Assembly (NCBI RefSeq): GCF_019903425.1
Contig: NZ_JACHUZ010000013.1
Span: forward strand, 2,548,361-2,612,360
Length of the DNA stretch: 64,000 bases
Direction: 5' to 3'
From: Vreelandella halophila
GTDB taxonomy: Bacteria; Pseudomonadota; Gammaproteobacteria; Pseudomonadales; Oleiphilaceae
Shown here piece by piece: positions 56,070-64,000 of the stretch (its first letter is position 1; each line of letters opens with the position of its first letter). The notes under the pieces are model-generated. The model saw only the letters and a list, made by a program, of their open reading frames with translations, did no database searches and was not told where the DNA came from. The position numbers and the translations under genes were made by a program.

Positions 56070-56976
56070 CGGGCGCCTCCATGGTTCCAGTGAGGCCGGT
56101 GGTCTCACGGCACAGTTTCAGCCACTGATCCACGCCGGCGCTGCGGTACTTCTGGCGATGCAGGATGAAATAGAACGAGCGGGCCAGATCCCGGTGAGGC
56201 ACGGGAAGCGGGATCAGGTCTCCACGCTCGAAGGCATCCCTCAGGGCCACCTCGGACAGGCAGCCCACGCCCATACCGGTACCCACGGCGCGCTTGATGG
56301 CCTCGGTGTGCTGCAGTTCCAGCAGCACGTTGAGATCCGGCAGCAGCCCGTGCATGGCCCGATCAAAGGTCTGGCGCGTTCCGGAGCCGCCCTCGCGCAG
56401 GATCCAGGTGGCTGCCAAAAGGTCTTCGTCGGTCAGCGCCTCACGCCCGGCCATCGGGTGGTCCGGGGCGCAGAACACCGTCAGCCGATCGCCACGCCAG
56501 GGGATTACCTCCAGCTCCGGGGAATGGATTTCTCCCTCAATAAGGCCCACATCCAGTTCAAAATCGGCCACCTTGCGCCCGATGGTGCGGGTGTTGGCGA
56601 TCTCCAGCGAGACATTCGCGCCCTCGTTTTCACTCATGAATCGTGCCATAATCGGCACCGCCATATAGTTGCCGATGGTCAGCGTGGCACCCACCTTGAC
56701 GTGCCCCACCTCGGCATGACGCGCCAGCGCATGTTCCAGCTCCTGGGCTTCATCGAGCAGCGCGGCGACTCTCGGGCGTACCAGCCGGCCCAGCTCATTG
56801 AGCTGCAGGCGCTTGCCCATGCGGTCGAAAAGCTGAACGCTGAACTGGTTCTCGAGATCACGCAGCGCACCGCTTGCAGCCGACTGGGACATGGCCAGCT
56901 CATCGGCCGCGCGGGTTATGTTTTCATTTCGGGCCGTGGCCAGGAACACCTCAAGCTGGCGCAGCGTGTACTTCAT
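56059..56976 (-). CDS. finR: LysR-family regulator, FinR-like
   Basis: 305 residues from the ATG at 56976. N-terminal HTH (LRQLEVFLATARNENITRAA, SQSAASGALRDLENQ) and a C-terminal periplasmic-binding-like sensor domain. It is divergent from fpr, the same arrangement as Pseudomonas finR-fprA, where FinR activates fprA under oxidative stress. The inverted repeat at 56984-56998 is a candidate binding site. In this genome the gene may also head a run of membrane protein, dadA and DUF3524 gene. Confidence 0.8.
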   Translation of the reverse strand: MKYTLRQLEVFLATARNENITRAADELAMSQSAASGALRDLENQFSVQLFDRMGKRLQLNELGRLVRPRVAALLDEAQELEHALARHAEVGHVKVGATLTIGNYMAVPIMARFMSENEGANVSLEIANTRTIGRKVADFELDVGLIEGEIHSPELEVIPWRGDRLTVFCAPDHPMAGREALTDEDLLAATWILREGGSGTRQTFDRAMHGLLPDLNVLLELQHTEAIKRAVGTGMGVGCLSEVALRDAFERGDLIPLPVPHRDLARSFYFILHRQKYRSAGVDQWLKLCRETTGLTGTMEAPDDA

Positions 56977-56983
56977 AATCGAT

Positions 56984-56998
56984 TGTTCCGATAGAACA
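56984..56998. promoter_or_regulatory. LysR-type box between finR and fpr
   Basis: TGTTC-CGATA-GAACA is an inverted repeat with the T-N11-A core of LysR-type sites (T at 56986 region and A at 56997). It lies 8 bases from the finR start and about 105 bases upstream of fpr. Confidence 0.5.
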
Positions 56999-57102
56999 TA
57001 GCCTGATAATCCATTCAACCAATACATACGTTAAACACTGGGTATCGTCCAGGCAACTGCCTGCGCCCACTCACCCGGTGAGCCATCAGCGAGGTAGCAT
57101 TC

Positions 57103-57879
57103 ATGGGCAAATACAATGTGGAGAAAGTACTGGACGTTCACCACTGGACGGACGAACTCTTCAGCTTCCGCACAACCCGTGATCCGGCGTTCCGGTTCAA
57201 GAACGGCCAGTTCACCATGATCGGCCTGCAGCTGGGGGACGGCAAACCACTGATGCGGGCCTACAGCATGGCCAGCGCCAACCATGAAGACACCCTTGAG
57301 TTCTTCAGCATCAAGGTCCAGGACGGCCCCCTGACCTCACGCCTGCAGCACCTGGAAGTGGGTGACGAGATTCTGGTTGGCCAGAAGCCAACGGGCACCC
57401 TCATCGGCGGCAACCTTCTGCCCGGGCGCAACCTCTTCCTGATCGGCACCGGTACTGGCCTGGCGCCCTTCCTCAGCATCATCAAGGACCCGGAGATCTA
57501 CGAGCAGTTCCAGAACGTCATCCTGGTCCACGGGGTGCGTTACGTGGATGAGCTGGCCTACCGCGAAGCCATCACCAGCGAACTGCCGCAGCACGAATAC
57601 CTCGGCGACATGATCCGGGACCAGTTGACCTACTACCCCACGGTCACCCGCGAGGACTTCCATAACCAGGGCCGTGTCACGGACCTGATCGAAAGCGGCG
57701 AGCTGACGAAGAACCTGGGGATGCCCGACCTGAGCCTGGAGGAGGACCGCTTCATGGTCTGCGGCAGCCCGGGTCTGCTCAAGGACATGGTGAGCATCCT
57801 CACAGAGCGCGGCTTCCAGGAGGCCAAGCAGGGCCATCAGGGCCACTTCGTGATTGAACGCGCTTTCGTGGAACAGTGA
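57103..57879 (+). CDS. fpr: Ferredoxin--NADP(+) reductase
   Basis: 258 residues, the bacterial short type. FAD site MRAYSMASANHEDTLEFFSI, phosphate region GTLIGGNLLPG, NADP site LIGTGTGLAPFLSII and a VCGSPGLLKDM loop; the C terminus ends FVIERAFVEQ, typical of subclass I (Azotobacter/Pseudomonas) Fpr. It exchanges electrons between NADPH and ferredoxin or flavodoxin. The ATG has GAGGT 8 bases upstream. The finR-like gene divergent to it is the probable controller. Confidence 0.96.
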   Translation: MGKYNVEKVLDVHHWTDELFSFRTTRDPAFRFKNGQFTMIGLQLGDGKPLMRAYSMASANHEDTLEFFSIKVQDGPLTSRLQHLEVGDEILVGQKPTGTLIGGNLLPGRNLFLIGTGTGLAPFLSIIKDPEIYEQFQNVILVHGVRYVDELAYREAITSELPQHEYLGDMIRDQLTYYPTVTREDFHNQGRVTDLIESGELTKNLGMPDLSLEEDRFMVCGSPGLLKDMVSILTERGFQEAKQGHQGHFVIERAFVEQ

Positions 57880-57951
57880 GACGGTAAGGATGGCAGCGCC
57901 GATGGTTGTCGTTACACTGGTACTGACGGTGAGCGGCAGCAGGAGGCGCCC

Positions 57952-58263
57952 ATGAAACCCGATGAGTTCCGCAGAAAATACGGCATCGACTCCTCAGACC
58001 AGGAAAGGGAGCACTCACTCCGCGAGAATTCCTGGGAGCGGGCGGTGCGTCTCCATCAGCCGAATGCCGGTACGCCACACGACTGGGAAGAGTGGGAACA
58101 CGCCAGCGAGCGCTATGGCGTGGAAGTGGAATCCGACGAGGATGAAAGCGACCCGACCCGGCCCCATCAGGAAGAAGCGGAAATGATCGATGACCGGCCC
58201 ACGGTCATGGACTGGCTGATCACCCGCTGGCGGCGCCTGCGCAAGCGGATTCTGGGTCACTGA
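57952..58263 (+). CDS. Small acidic protein, unknown function
   Basis: 103 residues with a good AGGAGG 6 bases upstream of the ATG. Strongly acidic in the middle ([21 protein letters not shown]) and basic at the C terminus ([16 protein letters not shown]), giving a polar N-terminal part and an amphipathic basic tail. No known domain or signal. It follows fpr by 72 bases in the same direction. Its 3' end overlaps the MCP gene by 7 bases, in convergent orientation. Confidence 0.7.
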   Translation: MKPDEFRRKYGIDSSDQEREHSLRENSWERAVRLHQPNAGTPHDWEEWEHASERYGVEVESDEDESDPTRPHQEEAEMIDDRPTVMDWLITRWRRLRKRILGH

Positions 58264-59789
58264 GTGCGGAAACGCCCCATGGTCGTACGCAGCTGATTCA
58301 TCTGCGCCTGTATGGCGCGGGCCGCCTCAACGGTCTGGCCGGCATCGGTGTCGGTCTGTTCGGCCACCTCTGAAACCGCCTCCATCCGCCGGCTGATGTC
58401 GTCTGAAACCTGGCTCTGCTGTTCCACGGCTGCCGCGATCTGATCGTTCATGCCCTGGATCTGCCCGATGGCTTCCATGACCCGGTGGATGGCCTCGGAC
58501 GTCTGATTGACGGAGGCAACGCTCTCGCGACTGGCGCTGGCACTGGCCTCGCTCTCGCTGACCAGGGTCTGGACCTGCTGCTGAAGCCGCTCGATGGTTT
58601 CCTGGACCTGGTTGGTGGAGTCCTGGGTCCGCTGGGCCAGATTGCGGACCTCATCCGCCACCACGGCGAAACCACGCCCGGACTCGCCGGCACGGGCAGC
58701 CTCGATGGCCGCATTAAGCGCCAACAGGTTGGTCTGGTCGGCAATCTCCCGGATCATGCCAAGAACCTTGCTCACGTCCTGGGCATCCTGCTCCAGGCTC
58801 TCCATGGTGCGCGCCGTCTCCGCGAACCGGGTATCCAGATGATCGATGCGCTGACGCGCCTCACGCGCCACGCTGTCTCCTTCCTGGGCTGAGTCCGCCG
58901 CTTCATGAGCGTGGCTGGCTGCGCTCTGGGCATTACCGGACACATCCTGAATGGATGAAGCCATCTGGTTGACCGCGGTCGCCGCCTCGCTGACATCGCG
59001 GCTCTGGCGGTCCGCACCCGCATGGGTCTTGGCCGTGACATCCAGTACCTGCTGCACGCTGTTTTCCGCCGTGGCGGTGGCCGCATCGATCTGGCGCAAC
59101 AAATCGCCCACATGGGCGACCATCAGGTTGTAGGCCTCCAGCATCTCACCCACTTCATTCTCGCGGATCTCGATGCTGAGCGTTTCCGAGAAATCCCCGT
59201 CAGCCACCTGACGCAGTTTCTGCCGCAGCCTTTCCACCTGCTCCATGAAATGGAAATTGCCGTAGATGCGGCCAATCGCCAGCATGCCAACCATCATCAG
59301 CAGCAGGACCATGCCCGCCATGGCCGCCTGACGACGGGCGCTCTGATCAGCCTGCCTGACCGCCGCCACGCCCTCTACGAGTGCATTCCGCATCCTGTCC
59401 GAGGCCTGCATGAGAGCCGCCACTTCTGGAGAGGAACCGCCACCGGACTGACCGACCAGGCGCTGGTATTCCCGCCAGGGGTCGTCAAGGGCGCTGAAGG
59501 CCGCCCGCTCGTCGATCAATGGCCCCAGGGTGCGCCCCAGTTCCGCCAGCTGATCCTCCCCACCATCACCACTGGAAACCCGTTCATTGACCGCCGTGAG
59601 CTGCTTCTGGGCAGTCACCGCAGTGTCAATGGCGCCGGGCTCAGGAACAAGATTGCGCCAGAGACTCGCCGCCAGCCCTGCCAGCAGTACAAAAATCAGG
59701 ATAAAGGAAACAAGAAACTGGGCATTAAAGGTTCTCAGACCGACAAGGGCCATCATCCGGAAAACCAGGTTGGCGACCCACTCCTTCAT
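58257..59789 (-). CDS. Methyl-accepting chemotaxis protein
   Basis: 510 residues from the ATG at 59789 (GTGGAG six bases upstream; a GTG at 59801 is possible). Two membrane segments (about 20-40 and 160-180) flank a periplasmic region of about 115 residues without a recognised sensor domain. HAMP follows (about 185-240), then a MA signalling domain whose tip has the conserved hairpin [43 protein letters not shown] (cited only in part: [19 protein letters not shown]). It has no C-terminal CheR-binding pentapeptide. Che genes are not nearby. Confidence 0.93.
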   Translation of the reverse strand: MKEWVANLVFRMMALVGLRTFNAQFLVSFILIFVLLAGLAASLWRNLVPEPGAIDTAVTAQKQLTAVNERVSSGDGGEDQLAELGRTLGPLIDERAAFSALDDPWREYQRLVGQSGGGSSPEVAALMQASDRMRNALVEGVAAVRQADQSARRQAAMAGMVLLLMMVGMLAIGRIYGNFHFMEQVERLRQKLRQVADGDFSETLSIEIRENEVGEMLEAYNLMVAHVGDLLRQIDAATATAENSVQQVLDVTAKTHAGADRQSRDVSEAATAVNQMASSIQDVSGNAQSAASHAHEAADSAQEGDSVAREARQRIDHLDTRFAETARTMESLEQDAQDVSKVLGMIREIADQTNLLALNAAIEAARAGESGRGFAVVADEVRNLAQRTQDSTNQVQETIERLQQQVQTLVSESEASASASRESVASVNQTSEAIHRVMEAIGQIQGMNDQIAAAVEQQSQVSDDISRRMEAVSEVAEQTDTDAGQTVEAARAIQAQMNQLRTTMGRFRTQ

Positions 59790-60070
59790 AGACTGCTCCA
59801 CGAATACCGCCTGAATGGATGCGGATCCGGGATCCTCACCGGAGGACCGGAAAAATCAAAAAAGAGGCCTCTCCTGAACAGTGTAGAACAATCAAATGTC
59901 CTTCAATTTCAGCAATTTATAGGCATTTTGTGAGCCCGGTCATGGATCCCGATTCCAGCTTAAGGCCTGGATCACAATTTGATCATCAGCCCCTTCTTAA
60001 CCCTCATGAAAGCCGCTCATGATGAGTATGGACAGACTGTTCTTTATACCGCAACCAGGGATCAGTGGCG
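59790..60070. other. 281-base gap between divergent MCP and DUF2156 genes
   Basis: Both genes must have their promoters here. It is more AT-rich than average (AAAAATCAAAAAAGAGG at about 59850) and contains a GTTCTTTATACC element near 60043 that could be a -10 for the DUF2156 gene. I see no repeat or RNA gene. Confidence 0.3.
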
Positions 60071-61152
60071 ATGACAATTCTCATGAAACAGCAATACCTG
60101 GGCGACTGGCGTGAAGGTCTGAGCGCCGCGCAGTGTCGCCCGCTGATCCAGCACTACGGGCGGCAGTCCAGTGCCTACTTCAACCTCCAGTCCGACGTAC
60201 GCCGTTTCGGAGACCCGCGACTCGGCTTTGTGGCCTACGCCCCCGTCAGCACCCTGTTCGGGCGCGTCAACATCGTCTTTGCCAACCCCGTCTGCGCCCC
60301 CTCCATACAGCCACTGCTGCTGGGGCAGTGCCTGGAGCAGGTGCCGGGCCAGTTCCTGTTCAGTGGCATCGACGACAATGTGACCGGCGATCTCCGGTCG
60401 CTGGGCTTTACCATCAATGCCATGGGCACGGAATTCCGGGTGCGCATTCCGGAATTTGACACTGTGGGGCGCGACAAAAAGCAGCTCCGTCACGCCGGCA
60501 ACCTGGGCAGACGCTGTCAGCTGCGTGTGCTGGAACAGCAGGCCCGCGAGGTGGACACAGAGCAGATGGAACATATATCCCGGCGCTGGCGCCAGCACAA
60601 ACGGGTACGCAACCACGAGCTCCGGCTGCTCACGCGGCCGCCGGTGTTCAGCGACGAATGGGGTGTACGCCGCTTCTACGCCTACGACCGGAGCGACCGG
60701 CTGCTGGGCTACGTTTTCTTCGACCCCTTCTTCGAGAACGGTGAAGTCGTGGGATACACCGCCAACATCCTGCGTCAGGACATGGAACAGAGCCCCAGCG
60801 GCCTTCTCGATTTCATCATCCTTGAGGCCATGGAATGCTTCCACCGGGAAGGCATCGAGTACCTGTCCCTGGGGATATCACCACTGCACAACATTGAGGC
60901 CATCCCGGCGACAATCCGCTGATACGGCGTGTGGCCCAGCTCCTGTACCGTCACGGCAACCGCCTTTATGCCTTCCGGTCGCTGGCCTACCACAAGACCC
61001 GGTACCGGGGTGAGGAGACCCGGTGGTACCTGGCCAGCCGCGATACCAGCACCCTCAAGGTGGCCTGGAGCCTGCTGCGCGGTACCGGAATCCTGGGAAG
61101 CCCGGATTACGTCCAGCCCTCGGGAGAACCATCGATACCCGTCCCGGGCTGA
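60071..61152 (+). pseudogene. DUF2156 (phosphatidylglycerol lysyltransferase-like C-terminal) protein, split by a frameshift
   Basis: The first frame runs from ATG 60071 (or GTG 60065) to a TGA at 60920-60922. The second frame, one base behind, continues with NPLIRRVAQLLYRHGNRLYA and ends TGA at 61150-61152. Reading across the join requires one extra G in CCCGG at 60904-60908: with CCCGGG the sequence is IPGDNPLIRR and the whole gene is about 360 residues, as expected for DUF2156 proteins. The C-terminal part holds conserved family sequence (FHK-type YHKTRYRGEETRWY). The loss is one base in a short GC run, so either a recent mutation or a sequencing error is possible. The family includes aminoacyl-phosphatidylglycerol synthases. 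Confidence 0.8.
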
Positions 61153-61165
61153 TCCGCTCGACGCA

Positions 61166-61194
61166 TTGCCGGGCATCGCCACAGCCTTTATACT
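61166..61194 (+). promoter_or_regulatory. imuA-imuB-dnaE2 promoter
   Basis: -35 TTGCCG (61166-61171), 17-base spacer, -10 TATACT (61189-61194). The SOS box begins inside the -10 element, so LexA would block RNA polymerase directly. Confidence 0.75.
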
Positions 61195-61210
61195 GTATAT
61201 ATAAACAGTA
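61191..61210 (+). promoter_or_regulatory. LexA (SOS) box of the imu cassette
   Basis: TACTGTATATATAAACAGTA is a near-perfect match to the LexA consensus TACTGTATATANAAACAGTA, with full CTG and CAG ends. It ends 11 bases before the imuA start. Confidence 0.95.
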
Positions 61211-61221
61211 TCGAGGTGGCA

Positions 61222-61869
61222 ATGTCCGTTCATCCCCGCACACAGCTTGAACAGGACCCCCGCCTGTGGCGGGCGAGTCAGCAGAAGGCCGGCCACTGCC
61301 AGGGTGTTGCCAGCGGTTTTGAGGCCCTCGACCAGCTGCTGGCAACCAGCGGCTGGCCACAGGGGGCACTGATCGAATGCCACAGCCCCCTCAACGGCAT
61401 TGGCGAACTGCAGCTGTTTGCCCATGCCATGCACCAGTGCGTCCACAGCGAAGCAGCCCTGTTCTGGGTCGACCCACCCCACGCGCCCTACCCGCCGGCC
61501 CTGGAGGGCATGGGACTACCCCCCAAGCACTGCTTCATGGTGCGCACCGGCAGCCGCGCGGACCACATCTGGACCCTGGAGCAGCTTCTGGGCAGCAGCG
61601 CCGTGGGCATGGTGATGGGGTGGAGCCGGCGGCGTGATCCGGCTGCGCTCCGGCGACTGCAGCTGGCGCTGGAAGAGAGCCAAACCCTGGGTGTTCTCAT
61701 CACCCCGCAGGAAGGCACCAGCCAGGCGTCGCCCGCCCCCATGCGACTGGCCCTTGATGCGGTGCCCGGAGCCAACCAGCTGCGGGTGACGCTGCTGCGC
61801 CAGCGCGGCGGTCAGGCGGGAAGCCGGACCCTGACACTGCCTCCCGTTATCCCCCACCAGACGGTGTGA
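61222..61869 (+). CDS. imuA: Translesion synthesis protein ImuA
   Basis: 215 residues from the ATG at 61222 (GAGG 6 bases upstream; GTG 61216 also possible). RecA/SulA-like fold: GFEALDQLLATSGWPQGALIEC in the first third, although the Walker A is weak, then ALFWVDPPHAPYPPAL. ImuA helps load the ImuB-DnaE2 complex. It is the first gene of a LexA-controlled cassette; imuB starts 4 bases downstream. Confidence 0.9.
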   Translation: MSVHPRTQLEQDPRLWRASQQKAGHCQGVASGFEALDQLLATSGWPQGALIECHSPLNGIGELQLFAHAMHQCVHSEAALFWVDPPHAPYPPALEGMGLPPKHCFMVRTGSRADHIWTLEQLLGSSAVGMVMGWSRRRDPAALRRLQLALEESQTLGVLITPQEGTSQASPAPMRLALDAVPGANQLRVTLLRQRGGQAGSRTLTLPPVIPHQTV

Positions 61870-61873
61870 CCCA

Positions 61874-63277
61874 ATGCTGTGGCTGTATCTCCATCTCCCC
61901 TCGCTGCTGCTGGATCACCACCAGACCAGCGATGTACCGGTAGCACTGACCACAGGCACGCCCCCGGTGATCCAGCAGCCGGACGAACAGGCCCGGCAGG
62001 CGGGGGTCCAGGCAGGCCAGTCCATGGCCACAGCCCGTGCCCTGTGCCCACAACTCACCCTGATCCCCTTCAGCGAAGACCGCCAGACGGAGCTGCTGGA
62101 ACAGCTGGCAGCGGATCTCTATCAGCTGGCTTCCCCGCTGGCCCTGTGGCCACCGGATGGCATCCTGATCCGCGCCGACCGGCTGCGCCACCTCTACCCG
62201 CAGCCGGAAGATCTGGCGGCTGTACTTGCAAAGCACCTGTCACAGAATGAACTGAACGGCCATATGGCCACCGGCACCAGCCCGCGCATGGCCCGGCTGC
62301 TGGCGCGCCACGGGGCCTGTATCTGCACACGGGATCCGGAAACCATGCTCCAGGCCCTGCACCGCCTGCCGGTCACGGTTACGGACTGGCCGGCCAGGGT
62401 CCGTCAGCGGCTGACCCGCATGGGCCTGCAGCACCTCGAGGATCTGCTCGCGTGCTGCCCGGCGGAGCTGACCAGCCGCCTGGGACCGGAACTGTACGAC
62501 GACCTGCAGCGGATACTCGGGCGCTCCGGTGACCCCGTTCAGGAGTTCCATCCCCGGGCGGCCTTCCATCAGAGCCTGACGCTGACCCGGGAGACCCGGA
62601 ACACCGACCAGCTGCAGAGCCCTCTGGGGCATCTCCTGGGAAACCTTGAAACCTTTCTGCGCCAACGCCAGTGCCGCTGTGACCGGCTCAGCCTCACCCT
62701 TCACCATCCCGACCGGGCGCCCACTTCCCTGGAACTGGAAACCAGCCGGGGCGAAACCAGGGCGAAGACCTTCCTGGAGCTGGCCCTGCTGCGACTGGCC
62801 GCGATCAATCTGCCCGACGACGTAAACGCCCTGTCACTGGCAACAGAACGCACGGTTGCCCTTGATGCCACCGAAAGCCACGACCTGTTCGACAGCGGTG
62901 AAAGCCGGCAGCAAGCCCGTGAAACCCTGCTGTACCGGCTGCGGGCCCGGCTGGGGCGGGACAGCATCCAGTCCCCTGGCCGGACCCCGGACCCGCGTCC
63001 GGAGCGCTGTGCCCACTGGCAGCCCGCCCGGCAACGGGGCACCAGCACACCCCCGCGTTCAGGGCCGGCACGCCCCTTCTGGCTCCAGCAGCCCCCACAG
63101 CCACTGAAGCGGCCCCCTGTCCGCTGGCTCAACGGCCCCGAGCGCATCCAGGGCGGCTGGTGGGATGGCGACTACGTGCGCCGCGACTACTACATCGCCC
63201 TGCTGGACAACGGCCAGCGTGCCTGGCTGTTCCGCAACCGGCAGGATCAGTGGTTCATTCACGGATGGTTCGGATGA
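61874..63277 (+). CDS. imuB: ImuB, Y-family polymerase-like mutasome factor
   Basis: 467 residues. Starts MLWLYLHLPSLLLDHH, typical of ImuB, followed by the Y-family palm and little-finger folds but without the full set of catalytic acidic residues of DinB/UmuC. Such proteins act as clamp-binding scaffolds for DnaE2. The C terminus is basic and Pro-rich (ERCAHWQPARQRGTS, PPQPLKRPPVRW) and ends in FRNRQDQWFIHGWFG. dnaE2 begins at the ATG overlapping its TGA stop. Confidence 0.93.
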   Translation: MLWLYLHLPSLLLDHHQTSDVPVALTTGTPPVIQQPDEQARQAGVQAGQSMATARALCPQLTLIPFSEDRQTELLEQLAADLYQLASPLALWPPDGILIRADRLRHLYPQPEDLAAVLAKHLSQNELNGHMATGTSPRMARLLARHGACICTRDPETMLQALHRLPVTVTDWPARVRQRLTRMGLQHLEDLLACCPAELTSRLGPELYDDLQRILGRSGDPVQEFHPRAAFHQSLTLTRETRNTDQLQSPLGHLLGNLETFLRQRQCRCDRLSLTLHHPDRAPTSLELETSRGETRAKTFLELALLRLAAINLPDDVNALSLATERTVALDATESHDLFDSGESRQQARETLLYRLRARLGRDSIQSPGRTPDPRPERCAHWQPARQRGTSTPPRSGPARPFWLQQPPQPLKRPPVRWLNGPERIQGGWWDGDYVRRDYYIALLDNGQRAWLFRNRQDQWFIHGWFG

Positions 63278-64000
63278 CGATGGATTACGCCGAGCTCCAC
63301 TGCATCAGCAACTTCAGCTTCCTGCGTGGCGCCTCGCATCCGGAGGAGCTGGTCGAGGAAGCCGATCGGCTGGGCTACCACGCCCTGGCGCTGACCGACG
63401 AATGCTCCCTGGCCGGCGTCGTCCGGGCCCATGCCAGGGCCCGTTCACTGGCACTGACCCTGCTGGTTGGCAGTGAGTTCAGGCTGCAGGACCTGCCCGG
63501 CACCCTGATACTGATCGCCCCGGACCGCCAGGGGTACGCCGCGCTCAGCCAGCTCATCACCCGAGGCCGCCGACGCAGCGACAAGGGCCATTACCAGCTG
63601 TGGTTCGATGACCTCGGCCTGTGTCGCGACCAGTGCCTGGCCCTGTGGCGCCCTGGCTTCAACCGGGCGGACAACGAGCACGGTCGCCGGCTCATGGCAT
63701 TGTTTCCGGCACTGCGGCTGATGGCCGAACGCCCCCTGGCCCAGGGCGACCACCAACGCCGGCACTGGCTGGAACAGCTCTCGGCCCGCCTCGGCTGTCC
63801 GGTGGTGGCCACGGGCAATGTCCTGATGCACCGGCGACGCCGCAAGCCCCTGCAGGATTTGGTCACCGCCATCCGCCTGGGCCGCTCCCTGCCGGAGGCC
63901 GCCGACCACCTCCAGAGCAACGCCGAGGCCTACCTGCGCCCGCGCGAGCGCCTGGAGCGCCTGTTCCCGGAAGCCTGGATCAAGGAAAGCCTGAACCTGG
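63274..64000 (+). CDS. dnaE2: Error-prone DNA polymerase DnaE2, 5' part
   Basis: The ATG at 63274 overlaps the imuB stop (ATGA). About 242 residues are visible before the right edge, from a protein of roughly 1030. The start (YAELHCISNFSFLRGASHPEEL, cited in pieces: YAELHCISNFSFLRG) and LTDECSLAGVVRAH are typical of the PHP domain of DnaE2; PHP residues are followed by GSEFRL. It is the catalytic subunit of SOS translesion synthesis together with ImuA and ImuB. The gene is truncated only by the window. Confidence 0.95.
   Translation, partial: MTMDYAELHCISNFSFLRGASHPEELVEEADRLGYHALALTDECSLAGVVRAHARARSLALTLLVGSEFRLQDLPGTLILIAPDRQGYAALSQLITRGRRRSDKGHYQLWFDDLGLCRDQCLALWRPGFNRADNEHGRRLMALFPALRLMAERPLAQGDHQRRHWLEQLSARLGCPVVATGNVLMHRRRRKPLQDLVTAIRLGRSLPEAADHLQSNAEAYLRPRERLERLFPEAWIKESLNL

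Noticed and set aside
54318-56093. 591-codon plus-strand frame across dadA and the membrane protein gene
   Set aside because: Antisense to two recognisable genes; no motifs or ribosome site.

Overview
The window is a stretch of GC-rich gammaproteobacterial chromosome. It is gene-dense, with no gap over 300 bases, no insertion sequence, no prophage and no CRISPR array. Gene content and order point to the Marinobacter/Pseudomonas side of the class. The clearest evidence is a Pseudomonas-like block of long-form gap, mfd, csiV, mtnP, nagZ and psrA, with a complete Na+-pumping NQR operon beside it. Several very acidic proteins (a 103-residue protein at 57952, a Pro-Glu TonB linker at 51043) and the Na+ pump suit a marine or moderately halophilic organism. 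That lifestyle, and the Marinobacter-like placement, are inferences.

Layout. 1-4.3 kb: the end of a YecA-family gene, a PHP phosphatase, yciI, an SH3/coiled-coil envelope protein, a PilZ protein, rraA and a degenerate alpha/beta hydrolase. 4.3-10.6 kb: ppsA and its regulator ppsR, divergent, then an M16C peptidase. 10.7-14.7 kb: a membrane protein, a PEGA/MORN-repeat protein, a membrane-tethered response regulator and a double-domain 6-pyruvoyl-tetrahydropterin-synthase-like protein. 14.7-16.4 kb: gltX followed by tRNA-Ala(GGC) and tRNA-Glu(TTC). 16.6-21.5 kb: znuA, dusA, tal, a DAHP synthase and a glycerophosphodiesterase. 21.5-29.2 kb: sthA, nqrM and nqrABCDEF. 29.3-39.4 kb: the gap-mfd-csiV-mtnP-mscS-nagZ-ldt-psrA block. 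39.5-41.7 kb: a membrane protein, a CBS protein and riboflavin synthase.

41.7-47 kb is a glycine cleavage locus: gcvT, an XRE-cupin regulator, gcvH and gcvP. Two matching palindromes (TTTCC-N4-GGAAA) flank the regulator gene. 47-53 kb: a small unknown protein, msrA, aceA (glyoxylate shunt), rsmC, a TonB-like protein and truC. 53-57.9 kb: a tight minus-strand run of LysR (finR-like), a membrane protein, dadA and a DUF3524 glycosyltransferase (queuosine mannosyltransferase family), divergent from fpr. 58-64 kb: a small acidic protein, a chemoreceptor, a DUF2156 gene broken by a one-base frameshift, and a LexA-controlled imuA-imuB-dnaE2 mutagenesis cassette. dnaE2 runs off the right edge.

Functionally, much of the window is central carbon and redox metabolism: PEP synthase and its switch, GAPDH, transaldolase feeding DAHP synthase, isocitrate lyase, glycine cleavage, Na+-NQR, transhydrogenase and ferredoxin-NADP reductase. 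It also holds tRNA charging and modification (gltX, dusA, truC, DUF3524) and DNA damage responses (mfd, imuAB-dnaE2). The least explained parts are the PEGA/MORN plus tethered response regulator pair, the gcv regulator with its palindromes, the DUF3524 operon and the catalytically degenerate hydrolase.
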